NCBI GenBank assembly: GCA_965277695.1
Contig: CBDIDQ010000021.1
Location: 91,188-155,187, forward strand
Reading direction: 5' to 3'
Source of the DNA: JABSOG01 sp965277695
GTDB lineage: Bacteria; Pseudomonadota; Gammaproteobacteria; Enterobacterales; Alteromonadaceae
Length of the DNA: 64,000 nucleotides
In this document: piece after piece, positions 1-10,151 of the stretch
Numbering within the stretch: position 1 is the stretch's first letter
Layout of the letters: every line of letters starts with the position of its first letter
Made by a program: the position numbers and the translations under genes
Notes under the pieces: model-generated
What the model saw: only the letters and a program-made list of their open reading frames with translations
What the model was told of the DNA's origin: nothing
Database searches by the model: none

Positions 1-1153
1 CACTGAAAATAGCGTAACTTGGCTCCTCAATGGCAAAACTAATCATCTCAGAAGTGGCATCGCCAGTGACCTTGTTCAGACGATAACCCAAACCCCAAGA
101 TACCGAGTGGTGATCAAAAAAATAGGCTTGATGCTGATATTCCAAATCAAACGTTTCACTGTTGACGTCAGCTTCAATACGGTCGTGACGCTCAGTCTGA
201 TCATAAAAGAACCGCAGCTTACTGTGCCCATCTTTACCCGAATCATCAATATAATCATGTTGCCAGTCAAACATAATATAATTGCCCGAGGTATCGGTTC
301 TAGAATCCACCTCGACGAAAGTAAAGCTATTATTATCAGGAATGTTCATACCCCGGTTATTATGACCATCGAATATCTCGCCAAATATCGACAAAGCGTC
401 ATTATCCGACAGTTGCCAGTCTAGCCGTAAATTGACTCTGCCACTGCTTGCATCATCATTACCATTAGCCCCATTGGCCAAACGGGCACTTTTGCGATCA
501 AAGGTTTTAGCTGAACCATGAAAATAAACCGACTCACTCACTTTGCCACCATAAGACAAGGTGCCGATTTTTTCAGTATTACCACCACCGCCAGATATTC
601 TGCCGCCCTGATTGTCTTGGGCTTTTTTGGTAATGATATTCACGACCCCATTAACCGCATTAGATCCCCACACGGCACCGCCCGGTCCACGGATCACCTC
701 AATTCGTGCAATATCTTCAAATACCACGTCCTGCATTTCCCAAAATACACCAGAAAACAAAGGGTTATAAATCGTTCGACCATCAATAGAGACCAACAGT
801 TTGTTAGCAAAGCGAGCGCCAAAACCCCGGCCACTCACCGCCCAAATATTATTATCAATATGCGCCACATTAAAACCAGGCACCATTCTTAGCAAATCAG
901 CTAAACGCGTGACACCAGCGCGTTTAATATCTTCTTCGGTGATGACAAAAACCGCAGCAGCAGTATCGAAAAAACGTTGAGGGGTTTTAGAGGCGATGGA
1001 AACTTCGATATTTGTTAGTTCATTAAGAGATAACAGTTTGAGTTGGTTTAAGGTGCTGTTGTTATCAGTAATAGCATAAGCCAAATTAAAACATTGGCCG
1101 ACCACTACTGCCATCAACAAACGCAGTGGCATGTTTATTTTTCGCTTATTCAT
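1..1153 (-). CDS. TonB-dependent outer-membrane receptor, N-terminal part (runs off the left edge)
   Basis: The reverse strand is open from an ATG at 1151-1153 to the window edge, about 384 codons. It starts with a signal peptide (basic MNKRK, then a hydrophobic stretch ending near ANLAYA-like residues). A TonB plug domain follows: residues reading SIASKTPQR, VITEEDIKRAG, LLRMVPGFNV, SGRGFGARFANKLLV, SIDGRTIYNPLFSG, IEVIRGPGGAVWGSNAVNGVVNI. These are hallmark plug motifs. The first beta-barrel strands come after, rich in aromatic residues with DWQ and FYDQ patterns. The family takes up ligands such as siderophores, vitamin B12 or glycans using TonB energy; the ligand cannot be told from the plug. 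No Fur box was seen upstream. The gene is divergent from the antiporter at 1370. The C-terminal barrel and the stop lie outside the window. Confidence 0.93.
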   Translation of the reverse strand, partial: MNKRKINMPLRLLMAVVVGQCFNLAYAITDNNSTLNQLKLLSLNELTNIEVSIASKTPQRFFDTAAAVFVITEEDIKRAGVTRLADLLRMVPGFNVAHIDNNIWAVSGRGFGARFANKLLVSIDGRTIYNPLFSGVFWEMQDVVFEDIARIEVIRGPGGAVWGSNAVNGVVNIITKKAQDNQGGRISGGGGNTEKIGTLSYGGKVSESVYFHGSAKTFDRKSARLANGANGNDDASSGRVNLRLDWQLSDNDALSIFGEIFDGHNNRGMNIPDNNSFTFVEVDSRTDTSGNYIMFDWQHDYIDDSGKDGHSKLRFFYDQTERHDRIEADVNSETFDLEYQHQAYFFDHHSVSWGLGYRLNKVTGDATSEMISFAIEEPSYAIFS

Positions 1154-1369
1154 AAATGATAAAACTACCTGTTTATTCTATTTATTAATTTAAAGCCGTT
1201 GTTAGCTAGGTAAGTATAGTCAGCTTTTAATTTTGCTCTGCTTTTTAATAACAGCAGTTAATTATTTTTTCGCAAACCTTGAATATGCCCTTACTTGTAC
1301 TCTTATCTTGTAGTGCGGCTAAAAGTCAGCTTTACTTGTGCAACAGACGCTCAAGTCGGTAGTTCACTC

Positions 1370-3424
1370 ATGGCCCACCACCCCGGAATTTTAGTTTTAC
1401 TGTTTATTATTTTTTCATTGCTGCTCGGTGCTATCGTCCGTCATGGCCTTAAATCTACCACTATTCCTTATACCATTGTTTTACTGGTGATTGGACTGTT
1501 GCTCGGATTTGCTGATCGCAGCCAGCTGTTGGTTAGCCAGCTCAATTTACTCAGCGAAACCATTCATTTTATTGCTGCGATTGATCCCCACCTGATTTTA
1601 TTTTTGTTTTTACCCACGCTGATTTTCGAATCCGCTTTTGCCATTGAAACCCACTTGTTTCGCCGTACCTTCAATCAAATCGCGATTTTGGCGGTACCGG
1701 GTTTAATTCTCAGTACCGTGCTAACCGCCGTACTGGTGAAAACCCTGTTTCCGTGGGATTGGTCGTGGCCGATAGCACTGATGTTTGGTGCCTTGGTCAG
1801 CGCAACCGATCCTGTTGCCGTCGTTGCCCTACTTAAAGAAATGAGTTCAAGAAAACGCCTCGAAACCCTAATAGAAGGCGAATCGTTACTCAACGATGGT
1901 ACCGCCATCGTCATTTTCACCCTGTTTTATGGCATGTTGTCCGTCACCAATAACGGCGAATTTAACCTACTTAATGTCATCGGCGAATTTAGCTGGGTAG
2001 TCAGTTTTGGTCTATTTATCGGCTTAGTGCTGGGTTGGTTATCACTGATCTGGATTGGCAAAGTGTTTAACGATCCGATGATTGAAATTACCTTATCCAT
2101 CGCCACCGCTTATTTGGTTTTTTATATTGCCGAGCACAGCTTTCACGTATCCGGTGTGGTTGCTGTGGTCACATTAGCAATTATTTTCGCCAGTTATGGC
2201 CGCACCCGAATATCACCAGAAGTAGCTGACTTTCTCCATCATTTTTGGCAAATGATGGCGCACGTCGCTAACACCCTGATTTTCTTGCTGTGTGGTATCG
2301 TCATTGCCCAAACCGTGCGCCTTGATGACCCGCAAGCTTGGATGGCACTAGCGATATTGTATATTGGCATCTTAGTGATCAGAGCGATTTCAGTGATGAC
2401 CTTTATGCCCATCCTCAAACGCATCGGTATTGGCATCACCAAAGAAAAATCAATTGTATTGATTTGGGGTGGCCTGCGCGGTGCCGTCGCTTTAGCCCTG
2501 GCATTATCTGTCGCTCAGGATGACAACTTTCCGCAAGCCATCGGCGATCAAATCTTATTTTTATGTGCAGGTATTGTGGTATTGACGATTTTAATCAACG
2601 GTGGCACTTTTCGCTGGTTATTAACCCGTTTGGGCTTAAGTGAATTACCGCCGGGTAAACAAGCCACAGTAGCCAAAGCCCGCAAGCAAGTCGATATCGC
2701 TTTGAGCGAAATGATGGCTGATCTGAAAACCAATGAACTGATGTCTTATGCCCAATGGGATGACATTGAACAGAATTTAGCGATTAATACTGAGATTAAA
2801 GGCAAGCACGAAGGCACAGCTGAAGCGACAACCGAAGATTTAGACATTGCCTTTAAACGTCGGCTACTCGAAAGTGAGCGCAAGCAATATTGGCAACAAT
2901 ATAATGAGGGTATTCTCAGCCGTCAGGCAGTTAAAGTGTTGATTGCCGTAGTAGAAGAAGCGCTTGATGGCGAGCCTGTCATCACCCCCAGACCCGGATT
3001 GGATAAGCACTGGCGCTTTGCCAAAACCCTAGAATTATGGAGCCAAACGCCCATCATCAAAACCTTGTCAGCTTCTATCACCTTTGATCATTTAAAGCTC
3101 AGCTATGACATCGCCCGAGGCTTTTTACTCGCCCAACAAACCCTGCTAGATGAAATGGCCCAAATCGCCCCGGACGAAACCATGCTAGCCAACGCACACC
3201 AGCAAGTGCAGCAAAACGTCACCACCATCAACAACAATATCAACCAAATCCGCAGCGGCTTCCCCGCCATCGTCAGCCAACTCGAAACCCACGTCGCCTC
3301 CCGCTTATTACTCAACCGAAAACGCAAAGTGATCCAACAACTGGCATCATCCGGCGTACTCGACACCCCCGAAGCCGAACGTTTAATCGCCGAAGTCGAG
3401 CAGCAGATGCAGGCTTTAAAGTAA
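1370..3424 (+). CDS. CPA1-type monovalent cation/proton antiporter
   Basis: This is a Na+(K+)/H+ antiporter of the inner membrane, used in pH and ion homeostasis. The frame is open from a TTG at 1295, but the ATG at 1370 (MAHHPGILVLLF) puts the first membrane helix at the N-terminus and is preferred; this gives 684 residues. Residues 1-410 hold about 12 membrane helices with the family motifs TDPVAVV (146-151) and GESLLNDGTA (about 170-178), where the acidic residues bind the cation. After residue 430 comes a soluble cytoplasmic tail of about 250 residues, which is long, as in NhaP-like and eukaryotic NHE-like members. The ion preference is not readable. It is divergent from the TonB receptor and has no clear Shine-Dalgarno sequence. 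Confidence 0.9.
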   Translation: MAHHPGILVLLFIIFSLLLGAIVRHGLKSTTIPYTIVLLVIGLLLGFADRSQLLVSQLNLLSETIHFIAAIDPHLILFLFLPTLIFESAFAIETHLFRRTFNQIAILAVPGLILSTVLTAVLVKTLFPWDWSWPIALMFGALVSATDPVAVVALLKEMSSRKRLETLIEGESLLNDGTAIVIFTLFYGMLSVTNNGEFNLLNVIGEFSWVVSFGLFIGLVLGWLSLIWIGKVFNDPMIEITLSIATAYLVFYIAEHSFHVSGVVAVVTLAIIFASYGRTRISPEVADFLHHFWQMMAHVANTLIFLLCGIVIAQTVRLDDPQAWMALAILYIGILVIRAISVMTFMPILKRIGIGITKEKSIVLIWGGLRGAVALALALSVAQDDNFPQAIGDQILFLCAGIVVLTILINGGTFRWLLTRLGLSELPPGKQATVAKARKQVDIALSEMMADLKTNELMSYAQWDDIEQNLAINTEIKGKHEGTAEATTEDLDIAFKRRLLESERKQYWQQYNEGILSRQAVKVLIAVVEEALDGEPVITPRPGLDKHWRFAKTLELWSQTPIIKTLSASITFDHLKLSYDIARGFLLAQQTLLDEMAQIAPDETMLANAHQQVQQNVTTINNNINQIRSGFPAIVSQLETHVASRLLLNRKRKVIQQLASSGVLDTPEAERLIAEVEQQMQALK

Positions 3425-3463
3425 AACGATTGAACGTAGGATGGTTTCGGCTATGGGTTTTGA

Positions 3464-3664
3464 CTATGGGTTTGACTTATTCGGTTTAAGGTAAAATAGA
3501 AACAATGCAATCAATGGCAGTGGTGGAATGGGCGTTAAAAGCAAAATAATGGTAGCATCGGCACTAGGTCGCTTTCTGTCACCGCTTAAAAGAAAATAAG
3601 AGATAACAGATAAAACCAACGAAAATAACAGGTAATAGCTAATATTTGTAGCATTGATATCCAT
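3464..3664 (-). CDS. Small two-helix membrane protein, unknown
   Basis: A 66-residue ORF with two strongly hydrophobic stretches (residues 9-26 and 39-59) around a basic loop, SGDRKRPSAD. I do not recognise a family. It is likely real because an AGGA Shine-Dalgarno lies about 8 nt before the ATG and because it starts only 9 nt after the stop of the secreted-protein gene at 3674-4486, so the two are probably co-transcribed. It could be a membrane partner of that secreted protein, but this is inference from adjacency only. Confidence 0.55.
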   Translation of the reverse strand: MDINATNISYYLLFSLVLSVISYFLLSGDRKRPSADATIILLLTPIPPLPLIALFLFYLKPNKSNP

Positions 3665-3673
3665 TTTTAATTC

Positions 3674-4486
3674 CTAATTGACGCTTTTACATTCTTCTGG
3701 TTTATCACAAATAATGACCACAGGAGTGCCATTTACTTCTTCTTCAAATAATGAAGCCCAATCACTAAGACTTATACCAAACCCTTCCTCTGCAAGATTT
3801 CCAAAACGATCCCAATTGCCGTTTTCTTTAGAAAACTGGTAACGTCCAGTAACGTTGGCTTTAGTCAGCGGTATATTATTATTCTCAGAGTCACTTGCAG
3901 CGACTACCTCAAAAACAATCGCATGGTCAGCGTCAATACCTGTAATTTTGAACTTTATTTTACTACCATCCGGAAAGCCTATTTCAACAACCACATTGAC
4001 TGTGATAACGATTTTTCCTATTGCGCCGACGAGCATACCACCATAAGCGTCTACTTTTTCAATAAAGTTTGTTTGTGACATATATTCATTGGTGACAGCC
4101 AAATAACGGTTATCTCTTACAATACTATAGGCAGAATCAAATTTGGTACTGGTATGATTCACCTTTCCGATTGTATCTCTTATTATTTCGTATTCTTTTG
4201 TTTGCTCAGCCGCTTTAGCTTTGGCATAAGTCGTTGGTGTCTTAGCAATAACCATAGTTTGACGGAATTCCGGATCATATTCGATAGTGTAGCTTCTGAC
4301 AATGTTGTTTTTGAAATCTATGACTTCAATAAACGCTTCACTTTGACCTGATGCATTATATTCATTAATCGCAGCAGTTTTGCTTTGTGACACGCTGCAA
4401 TCAAAACAACCCAACAGCGATGCATTGGCTGTTGGTGCGGTAAGATAAGCTAGGTAGGCAAGTAGTAATGGTATTAGTTTTCTCAT
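3674..4486 (-). CDS. Secreted protein of unknown function
   Basis: A 270-residue protein with a clear signal peptide: MRKLIPLLLAYLAYL, then a small-residue cleavage region near TANAS at about residue 22. The mature part is mixed alpha/beta without a motif I recognise. It contains a short Cys pair (GCFDCS, about residues 27-32) and a C-terminal Cys pair (IICDKPEEC), which could form disulfides in the periplasm. The central part has a beta-rich stretch (IVITVNVVVEIGF...SKIKFKITGIDADHAIVFEV). No lipobox. The downstream neighbour is the small membrane protein at 3464-3664. Function unknown. Confidence 0.7.
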   Translation of the reverse strand: MRKLIPLLLAYLAYLTAPTANASLLGCFDCSVSQSKTAAINEYNASGQSEAFIEVIDFKNNIVRSYTIEYDPEFRQTMVIAKTPTTYAKAKAAEQTKEYEIIRDTIGKVNHTSTKFDSAYSIVRDNRYLAVTNEYMSQTNFIEKVDAYGGMLVGAIGKIVITVNVVVEIGFPDGSKIKFKITGIDADHAIVFEVVAASDSENNNIPLTKANVTGRYQFSKENGNWDRFGNLAEEGFGISLSDWASLFEEEVNGTPVVIICDKPEECKSVN

Positions 4487-4785
4487 GATATTCTCTTTTT
4501 CGTATTATTAATATTTACATATTCATTGGGTATAGCGAAAACTTAACATCTATATATCCATGTGTACAACTATTATTCACAAAATATTGATATCGAACTT
4601 AATCACCTAAATACAAGATAATTATCTTTGAAGTAGCCTCATCAATTAGCAAATGAATTGTTAATTAACTATTCAGTGTGAAGGGTCGACTGCACGGACA
4701 AAAACAGCTGAAATATCATCGTTTGTTGCCTGATTGCGACGGGTTTTAATGTTGTCTTTGAAGTCGCTAGGCTTTTGAGGTTTTT

Positions 4786-4966
4786 GGAGCGCTTCGTTCA
4801 AAAATCAAAAGCATTTCACCACGGAGACACGGAAGCACGGAGAAAAACAAGGTCAAAAACAAAACCCTTAAAAAACACTATTTTTCTGTTTTTGATTTTG
4901 ACCTTCTCCGTATCTCCGTGTCTCCGTGGTAATCAGTTTTTTATTTTTTAAGGAACGAAGCGCTCC
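4786..4966. repeat. 181-bp MITE-like long inverted repeat in the 4487-5049 gap
   Basis: The ends are perfect 14-bp inverted repeats: GGAGCGCTTCGTTC at 4786-4799 and GAACGAAGCGCTCC at 4953-4966. Inside, a second arm pair (ACCACGGAGACACGGA on the left, TCTCCGTGTCTCCGTGG on the right, plus GGTCAAAA/TTTTGACC) makes the whole element able to fold into one long imperfect hairpin. It contains no ORF. A related solo arm lies at 10573-10614. This looks like a non-autonomous mobile or REP-like element; I could not define a target-site duplication. The rest of the 563-bp gap is AT-rich and I see no gene in it. Confidence 0.7.
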
Positions 4967-5049
4967 AGCAACCGGAAAAGTCCAGCCAACCCTATAACGG
5001 TAGTATTTAGATGGCTGTTAACTATTAATTATTAATTATTAATTGCCTT

Positions 5050-5868
5050 TCAAAGCGGCCCCAACCACTTATCTAAAATCCGGTCATAGGTGCCATCCTG
5101 ACAAATCGCCAAAAACGCTGCCTGAAAATGTTGCACGGTTTTATCATCGGTTTTTTGGCTAAAAGCAATGCTCATATTGCCCGGGGCTTCGTTGATTTTG
5201 TACAAAGGAATTAATTCGACGGGTCCTTGTGCGGCATACTGATTGACACCAAAAACCCCAACCTTAGTGCCGAGAAACAAATCAATAGACTGGTCATTAA
5301 GCTGATCAATCAACCCCGCTGGGGTTTTGTCAAAGCGCAGGTTTTGTGGCGAAGAAAACCCATAATCCAACAATAACTGGTGTTCAAACGAATTTTTAAC
5401 CACACCGGTGAGATACTTTTTGACATCATTAATGGTGCTAATTTGAATATCATCGCGGTTTTTCAGGGCAAAAAAATAATAATTTTGCTTGAGGATATCC
5501 CCGACCCACTTAAATTGCGATTGCCGCTCCTTGGAGCGCACAATCGAATAAATCATCACATTCTTTTTCGTCAATGCTAAATCGTAAGCCTGCTCCCACA
5601 GCAATACCTCAATCTTTAACTCGACCTGTGCCTGCTTAAACATCGCCTCGATAATTTCAGTGGCAAAACCGCTGATACCTTGATCTTTATCAACAATCTG
5701 CATCGGCGGCAAATTTTCAGTGACAACTGTGACTGTTATCGGCTCAGCTGTTATCGGCTCAGCTGTTATTGGCTCAGCAATTATTGGCCCAGCAGTGACC
5801 GAGCCGATTAAAACAAACAAAAAAATCAGCAGTAAACGACGAACATTAAAGGTCAGGGGAAATATCAT
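5050..5868 (-). CDS. Periplasmic amino-acid-type solute-binding protein (family 3)
   Basis: From the ATG at 5868 (MIFPLTFNVRRLLLIFLF) this is a 273-residue exported protein. The frame extends to 5949, but the inner start gives a proper signal peptide. The mature domain follows the SBP_bac_3/PBPb fold: VTENLPPMQ near the start, GFATEIIEAMFKQA, MIYSIVRSKERQSQFKWVG, then the second lobe (GVVKNSFEHQLLLDYG) and the C-terminal DGTYDRILDKWLG. Such proteins bind amino acids or other small polar ligands; many Alteromonadales members stand alone without ABC partners, as here. Just after the signal peptide an in-frame 15-bp repeat gives AEPIT-like units. The ligand is not predictable. Confidence 0.85.
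   Translation of the reverse strand: MIFPLTFNVRRLLLIFLFVLIGSVTAGPIIAEPITAEPITAEPITVTVVTENLPPMQIVDKDQGISGFATEIIEAMFKQAQVELKIEVLLWEQAYDLALTKKNVMIYSIVRSKERQSQFKWVGDILKQNYYFFALKNRDDIQISTINDVKKYLTGVVKNSFEHQLLLDYGFSSPQNLRFDKTPAGLIDQLNDQSIDLFLGTKVGVFGVNQYAAQGPVELIPLYKINEAPGNMSIAFSQKTDDKTVQHFQAAFLAICQDGTYDRILDKWLGPL
5736..5795. repeat. Four in-frame 15-bp tandem repeats in the binding-protein gene
   Basis: TTATCGGCTCAGCTG occurs twice exactly (5736-5750, 5751-5765), then two variants follow (5766-5780, 5781-5795). On the minus strand they encode AEPIT-type units linking the signal peptide to the binding domain. Unit-number changes would leave the frame intact. Confidence 0.8.
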
Positions 5869-5955
5869 CAGATCAAATTTAAGCAGCATAAATAGGAATG
5901 AAATTAAGCATAGTCTATCCGATGCGTTAGGAACATTGATCTGAATCAAGAATTG

Positions 5956-8900
5956 TCAATTCAATGGCGGAACAACATTAGAAACAATCACTGAAGGCTC
6001 AGATTCATTATGAAAATGGTCAACCGCAATGATTTGATAACTCACTTCCCCTTGTGGTGGCCAGTTCTCATCTAACAACAATCCTTCACGAATAGTATAA
6101 TCCTCACCATTACGTTTGATTTTGTAATAAGCCACACCATTATCATCAGTTGAAGCATCCCAAGTGACATTGAAACCATATTCACCATCATAGGTCACCG
6201 CTAAACCGCCCGGTTGACTTGGGGCGACCGAATCACCCGCTTGCAAAGTCACTATATTAGACTCCATCAACATCACCCCGGCAGCATTCACCGCCCTGAC
6301 CTGAAAGCTATAATAAGTGTGCAATTGCAACCAGTCATTATTAAATCCAGTACCATCGGCATTGGTATGTCCAACAAATTCACCATCCCGAAAGACTTGA
6401 AAGAACTGTACATCGGCAATAACATCAGCATCGACATAACTCCAGCTTAGCGACACCCCCCAAGTATCAGGTCTAACATCTGCACTGATGACAAAACCCG
6501 CTGATGGCGTCGACGTATCTGGCAATGGATCGACAGTTACCGTGGTATAGGGATAAGTCATCCGATCACAACCCGTCCACCAGCAAGGATTGGCATCAAT
6601 AAACGCCAGTGTATCAGCCAGTTTAGGGGTTTCGCTCAGCGCTTGCTGTTGATGCTCTTTTAACGAAAATGCACCAAAACGCCCCCATTTACCCGTACTC
6701 TCAAACACCATAAACAATGACCCACCAGCCTCTTTCCAATCAGTAAAGTAGTTGCTAAACGCCTGCCCCATACGTGGGTCACGATTACCGGCTAAAAACA
6801 GATTTTCATTGATCAACGCCCGATCACCCGTCAAATTGCCAGTGAAAGTCATATGTTGACCACCTTCATAAGCCGACAGCTTAATGCCATAGCGATCAGC
6901 AACCGCTTTATTGTCAACCATAAACCGCTGCGCTTGTGCCAACGACCCAGCCACAGGGGCTTGCATCCAATCCGGCTCAGTCGGATCATAAGTCAAATCG
7001 CGTAACAGCCCGGTATTGATTTCATCAAATAGCTTGCTCATGCCACTTGTGCCTTCATTAGCCCATTGCGCCAAAATCGGCAGGTTTTTCTCATCCGCCA
7101 GATAACCAGCAAAATAAGGGCCGATTGCCAATGAATCGATATTATGTGCACAGTTTTGGCCGCCATTTTCTGCCGCCCACAAACGACAAGCTAAAATCTG
7201 TTCACCGACCCAAGCATTACCGCCTTGAGTAGCAACAACACATTTCACTCTATCAGCCTGCTCGGCAAATTCTCGTTTGAACACTTCACACATATCTGAG
7301 CTACGTTTACCGTAATAATTCAGCCGATACATAAAGTCGTCAACACCCGCATCAGGCCATTGCGATCTGCCCTGCTCTTCCATCCAGCGAGCATCAAGAT
7401 TATATGGATAAGCGTTATTCCACACTTCATTACCCAGCTCAACATGAACATCCAAATGCGGATCCAATTGGGTTTTAACCATTTGCGCCAGTATAATCAT
7501 ATAGTTCTCATCAACTCGGGCCGGCACATTTAACCACGGCTCAGCCTGAACCTTATTGGCCAAATCAATCGCGATTTCATAAGGCGCACCAGCATTCAAC
7601 GACCAACTGACATCATCATAACTGGCGCGATCAGCCCACACATTTTGCTCACTAACATTGGTGCGCATCATTTGCATAAAACGGATGGAACGATATTTGG
7701 CCATATCGGCCAAAAATAACGGATGGAAATCCTGATGGCGGTAGATTTGCTCAAAAGAATGATAATCAACCGCCGTATTACATTCATCTGCCGACTCGGC
7801 ATAATCGCTTGGGGTAAAACCACAAATCCCACCTGGAACCAAAATACGCACGTTTTTCAGGTAGTTACCAGTGCCAGCCGGATCCGTTTGACGAATACTC
7901 AAATGCAAATACGAATTCGCATTTAATTGCAGCACATCTCTACCCGGCGATGACTTCTCCACTAAATGAGTTGCTCCGTTATAACGTAGCTCTCCTTCGC
8001 CGTCATATAACACCACATATTCGCCTACAGGGTAATGCTCGTTGTCCTGATAGATGATCGTTGTAACATGATGAAAATCTGGATCATCACTGGGCGGTAA
8101 CGATTTTGGCCAACCTTGCGCATCCAAATCCAACCGCGCTTGATGCCCAGTATTAAAAGCATAAGTCTGAGCATTACCCGTCGCCCATAACTCTCCACTA
8201 CCATTTGACGCCTGACGCATCACATCAATTAACATCCATTGAGTAGACCAATAACTCACTCCCGTCAGGTTAATCCCCAAAGCTGATTTTTGATTCGGCG
8301 TAGTGGTGGTATCAACAACAATCGCAGCCAATTCAATCACTGGTGACTGGGCAACAATTCGGCCACTAGCATCAACGCCGGTGATCCCGACATGATTAAT
8401 CCGATGAGGATTCAAACCAGCCAAACTAAAGCGAGTAGCACTACTCAGGGCACTGGCCATCGTTTGCGAATTTAAATTCACATTGTAATGATCGACTTCA
8501 GCTACCACGCTCGGTGCTGCCCAAGTCATTTCGGTGACACCATCAGCGCTCACAGGCCAAGCAATAAAAGAAGAGATATCAACAATTGGCGCAAAATCTT
8601 CAACCACAACAACAATCATGGTCGGCGTTGGATCTGACATGCCTCGGCTATCAGTGACAGTCACGATAACTTCATAAACACCTGCTTGATTAAACGTGAC
8701 ATCAGTGGTGTTTTCACCCGCTTGTGCCGGAGCCGCAGTAGCAAAAGTCCATTGGTAAGTCAGATTGGTGTCTCCATCCGGATCGCTAGCCACCGCACTA
8801 AACGCCAAACTCTCACCCACTTTAATCACTTGAGTCTGTGAGGCAATCGGCGTAGTACTATCAACATTCGGCGCAAGGTTTGGCATATCGGGTTCTTCGA

Positions 8901-10101
8901 CAATCACTCGTACCGTCGATGGACTCGGATCGCTTAAACCAAACTGATCAGTAACCAACACAGTGATATCAAAAGTACCTGCTTGATTAAAAACCACCCC
9001 GGGGATATTGGCACCCAATTGTGGTGCCATCATGCCATCAAAATCCCATAGATAACTCAAGTCAGTATCGCCATTGGCGTCGCTAGCGGTGGCACTAAAA
9101 TCCAAAGTGCTGCCCAGCTGTATCGTTTGTAAATTGAATGGCGTTAACACCGCCGAATTCGGTGCAACGTTATCGCCACCAGGCAGTGCTTTGGCAACTT
9201 GATAATCGGTGACGACTGTCCACGCCAGTCGCTGGAGTTGCAAAGCCAAAGTCGGCTCAATCACCACCGCATTACCGCTAGATTGGATCACAATCTGATT
9301 GGTTAATCCCTCAGGCGAGCGATTATAAATATTGGCAAACACCACGCTCGCGATGAAATAATTACCGATGTCATTCATGTGAACATCATCTTTAAATACA
9401 TCAGTGCGCTGGCTCAAACCGCTGATTTGACCGTTTTCAATATCTAAAATAAGCTCGCGTAACGCCAAGTTTGCCGGGATCAGTTCGATATCTGCATCAA
9501 TGCCATTGGCGGCAGAGATATTTTCGGCTTCAGCAACGATCTGTTCGTATTCATCTAATTCTTTGGTTATGGCGTCAGTCCATTCGCCCTGATGATAATC
9601 CAACCCTTCCCAGCTGGTAAAAAAGTAAGCTCGACCATTGCTGTCATGAGATTTAAGCAAGGCGGTGAATTTCTCCAAATAAAGCTGAGTTTCATTCCAA
9701 AAATGCTGTCCAGCAATCGGATTATTGGCTTCGGTGACAATCAAGGTATCGAAAGGCCCAGTTAAAGGCCCGGCTGCAGCCTCATCAAGGGCATCACAGG
9801 CAAATTCGGCTGGCGGATACTCGCCAGTGAAATCACTCTGATGGCAATTTTGCCAATTAAACTTCAACGGTGCGCCATTGAATATCTGGGCTGCTTTGAT
9901 CATCGACAGGTTTTCATTGCTCTGGGCCAACTGCCTGACCAAATCAGGCATATCGTTGTTGATCAAACTGTGACCGACAAACATCGCTTTCACATCATCG
10001 ACGGGCAGTGGCGCAGCAACTGCGCTATTGATTAGCAAGGCAGAGCAAAATAAACTGGCTAGGGCAGCCGTTTTAAAAAAGGTGGTTCGTTGTAATAACA
10101 T
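5956..10101 (-). CDS. Large secreted modular protein: SGNH-like, two PKD, glycosidase-like barrel, FnIII
   Basis: A 1381-residue protein with a signal peptide ending near residue 29 (INSAVAA). Residues 30-290 look like an SGNH-type domain: VGHSLINNDMP near the start and DDVHMNDIGNYF later, which would supply the Ser and Asp/His of such a hydrolase. Two PKD domains follow (about 320-405 and 412-505, with DANGDTDLSYLWDFDG and DPDGDTNLTYQWTF). After a linker, residues about 600-1170 resemble a clan-A TIM-barrel glycosidase: HVELGNEVWNNAYPY puts a candidate acid/base at Glu892, and SAYEGGQH a candidate nucleophile at Glu1079. The last 200 residues read as two FnIII domains. It is probably a polysaccharide-active exoenzyme; the substrate is unknown and the catalytic assignments are inference. 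Ends 6 nt before the binding-protein ORF. Confidence 0.8.
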   Translation of the reverse strand: MLLQRTTFFKTAALASLFCSALLINSAVAAPLPVDDVKAMFVGHSLINNDMPDLVRQLAQSNENLSMIKAAQIFNGAPLKFNWQNCHQSDFTGEYPPAEFACDALDEAAAGPLTGPFDTLIVTEANNPIAGQHFWNETQLYLEKFTALLKSHDSNGRAYFFTSWEGLDYHQGEWTDAITKELDEYEQIVAEAENISAANGIDADIELIPANLALRELILDIENGQISGLSQRTDVFKDDVHMNDIGNYFIASVVFANIYNRSPEGLTNQIVIQSSGNAVVIEPTLALQLQRLAWTVVTDYQVAKALPGGDNVAPNSAVLTPFNLQTIQLGSTLDFSATASDANGDTDLSYLWDFDGMMAPQLGANIPGVVFNQAGTFDITVLVTDQFGLSDPSPSTVRVIVEEPDMPNLAPNVDSTTPIASQTQVIKVGESLAFSAVASDPDGDTNLTYQWTFATAAPAQAGENTTDVTFNQAGVYEVIVTVTDSRGMSDPTPTMIVVVVEDFAPIVDISSFIAWPVSADGVTEMTWAAPSVVAEVDHYNVNLNSQTMASALSSATRFSLAGLNPHRINHVGITGVDASGRIVAQSPVIELAAIVVDTTTTPNQKSALGINLTGVSYWSTQWMLIDVMRQASNGSGELWATGNAQTYAFNTGHQARLDLDAQGWPKSLPPSDDPDFHHVTTIIYQDNEHYPVGEYVVLYDGEGELRYNGATHLVEKSSPGRDVLQLNANSYLHLSIRQTDPAGTGNYLKNVRILVPGGICGFTPSDYAESADECNTAVDYHSFEQIYRHQDFHPLFLADMAKYRSIRFMQMMRTNVSEQNVWADRASYDDVSWSLNAGAPYEIAIDLANKVQAEPWLNVPARVDENYMIILAQMVKTQLDPHLDVHVELGNEVWNNAYPYNLDARWMEEQGRSQWPDAGVDDFMYRLNYYGKRSSDMCEVFKREFAEQADRVKCVVATQGGNAWVGEQILACRLWAAENGGQNCAHNIDSLAIGPYFAGYLADEKNLPILAQWANEGTSGMSKLFDEINTGLLRDLTYDPTEPDWMQAPVAGSLAQAQRFMVDNKAVADRYGIKLSAYEGGQHMTFTGNLTGDRALINENLFLAGNRDPRMGQAFSNYFTDWKEAGGSLFMVFESTGKWGRFGAFSLKEHQQQALSETPKLADTLAFIDANPCWWTGCDRMTYPYTTVTVDPLPDTSTPSAGFVISADVRPDTWGVSLSWSYVDADVIADVQFFQVFRDGEFVGHTNADGTGFNNDWLQLHTYYSFQVRAVNAAGVMLMESNIVTLQAGDSVAPSQPGGLAVTYDGEYGFNVTWDASTDDNGVAYYKIKRNGEDYTIREGLLLDENWPPQGEVSYQIIAVDHFHNESEPSVIVSNVVPPLN

Positions 10102-10151
10102 ATTCTAAGTTCCTGTTAAAAATGTAATTCGTCTATTTCAACTGTTTTAAC

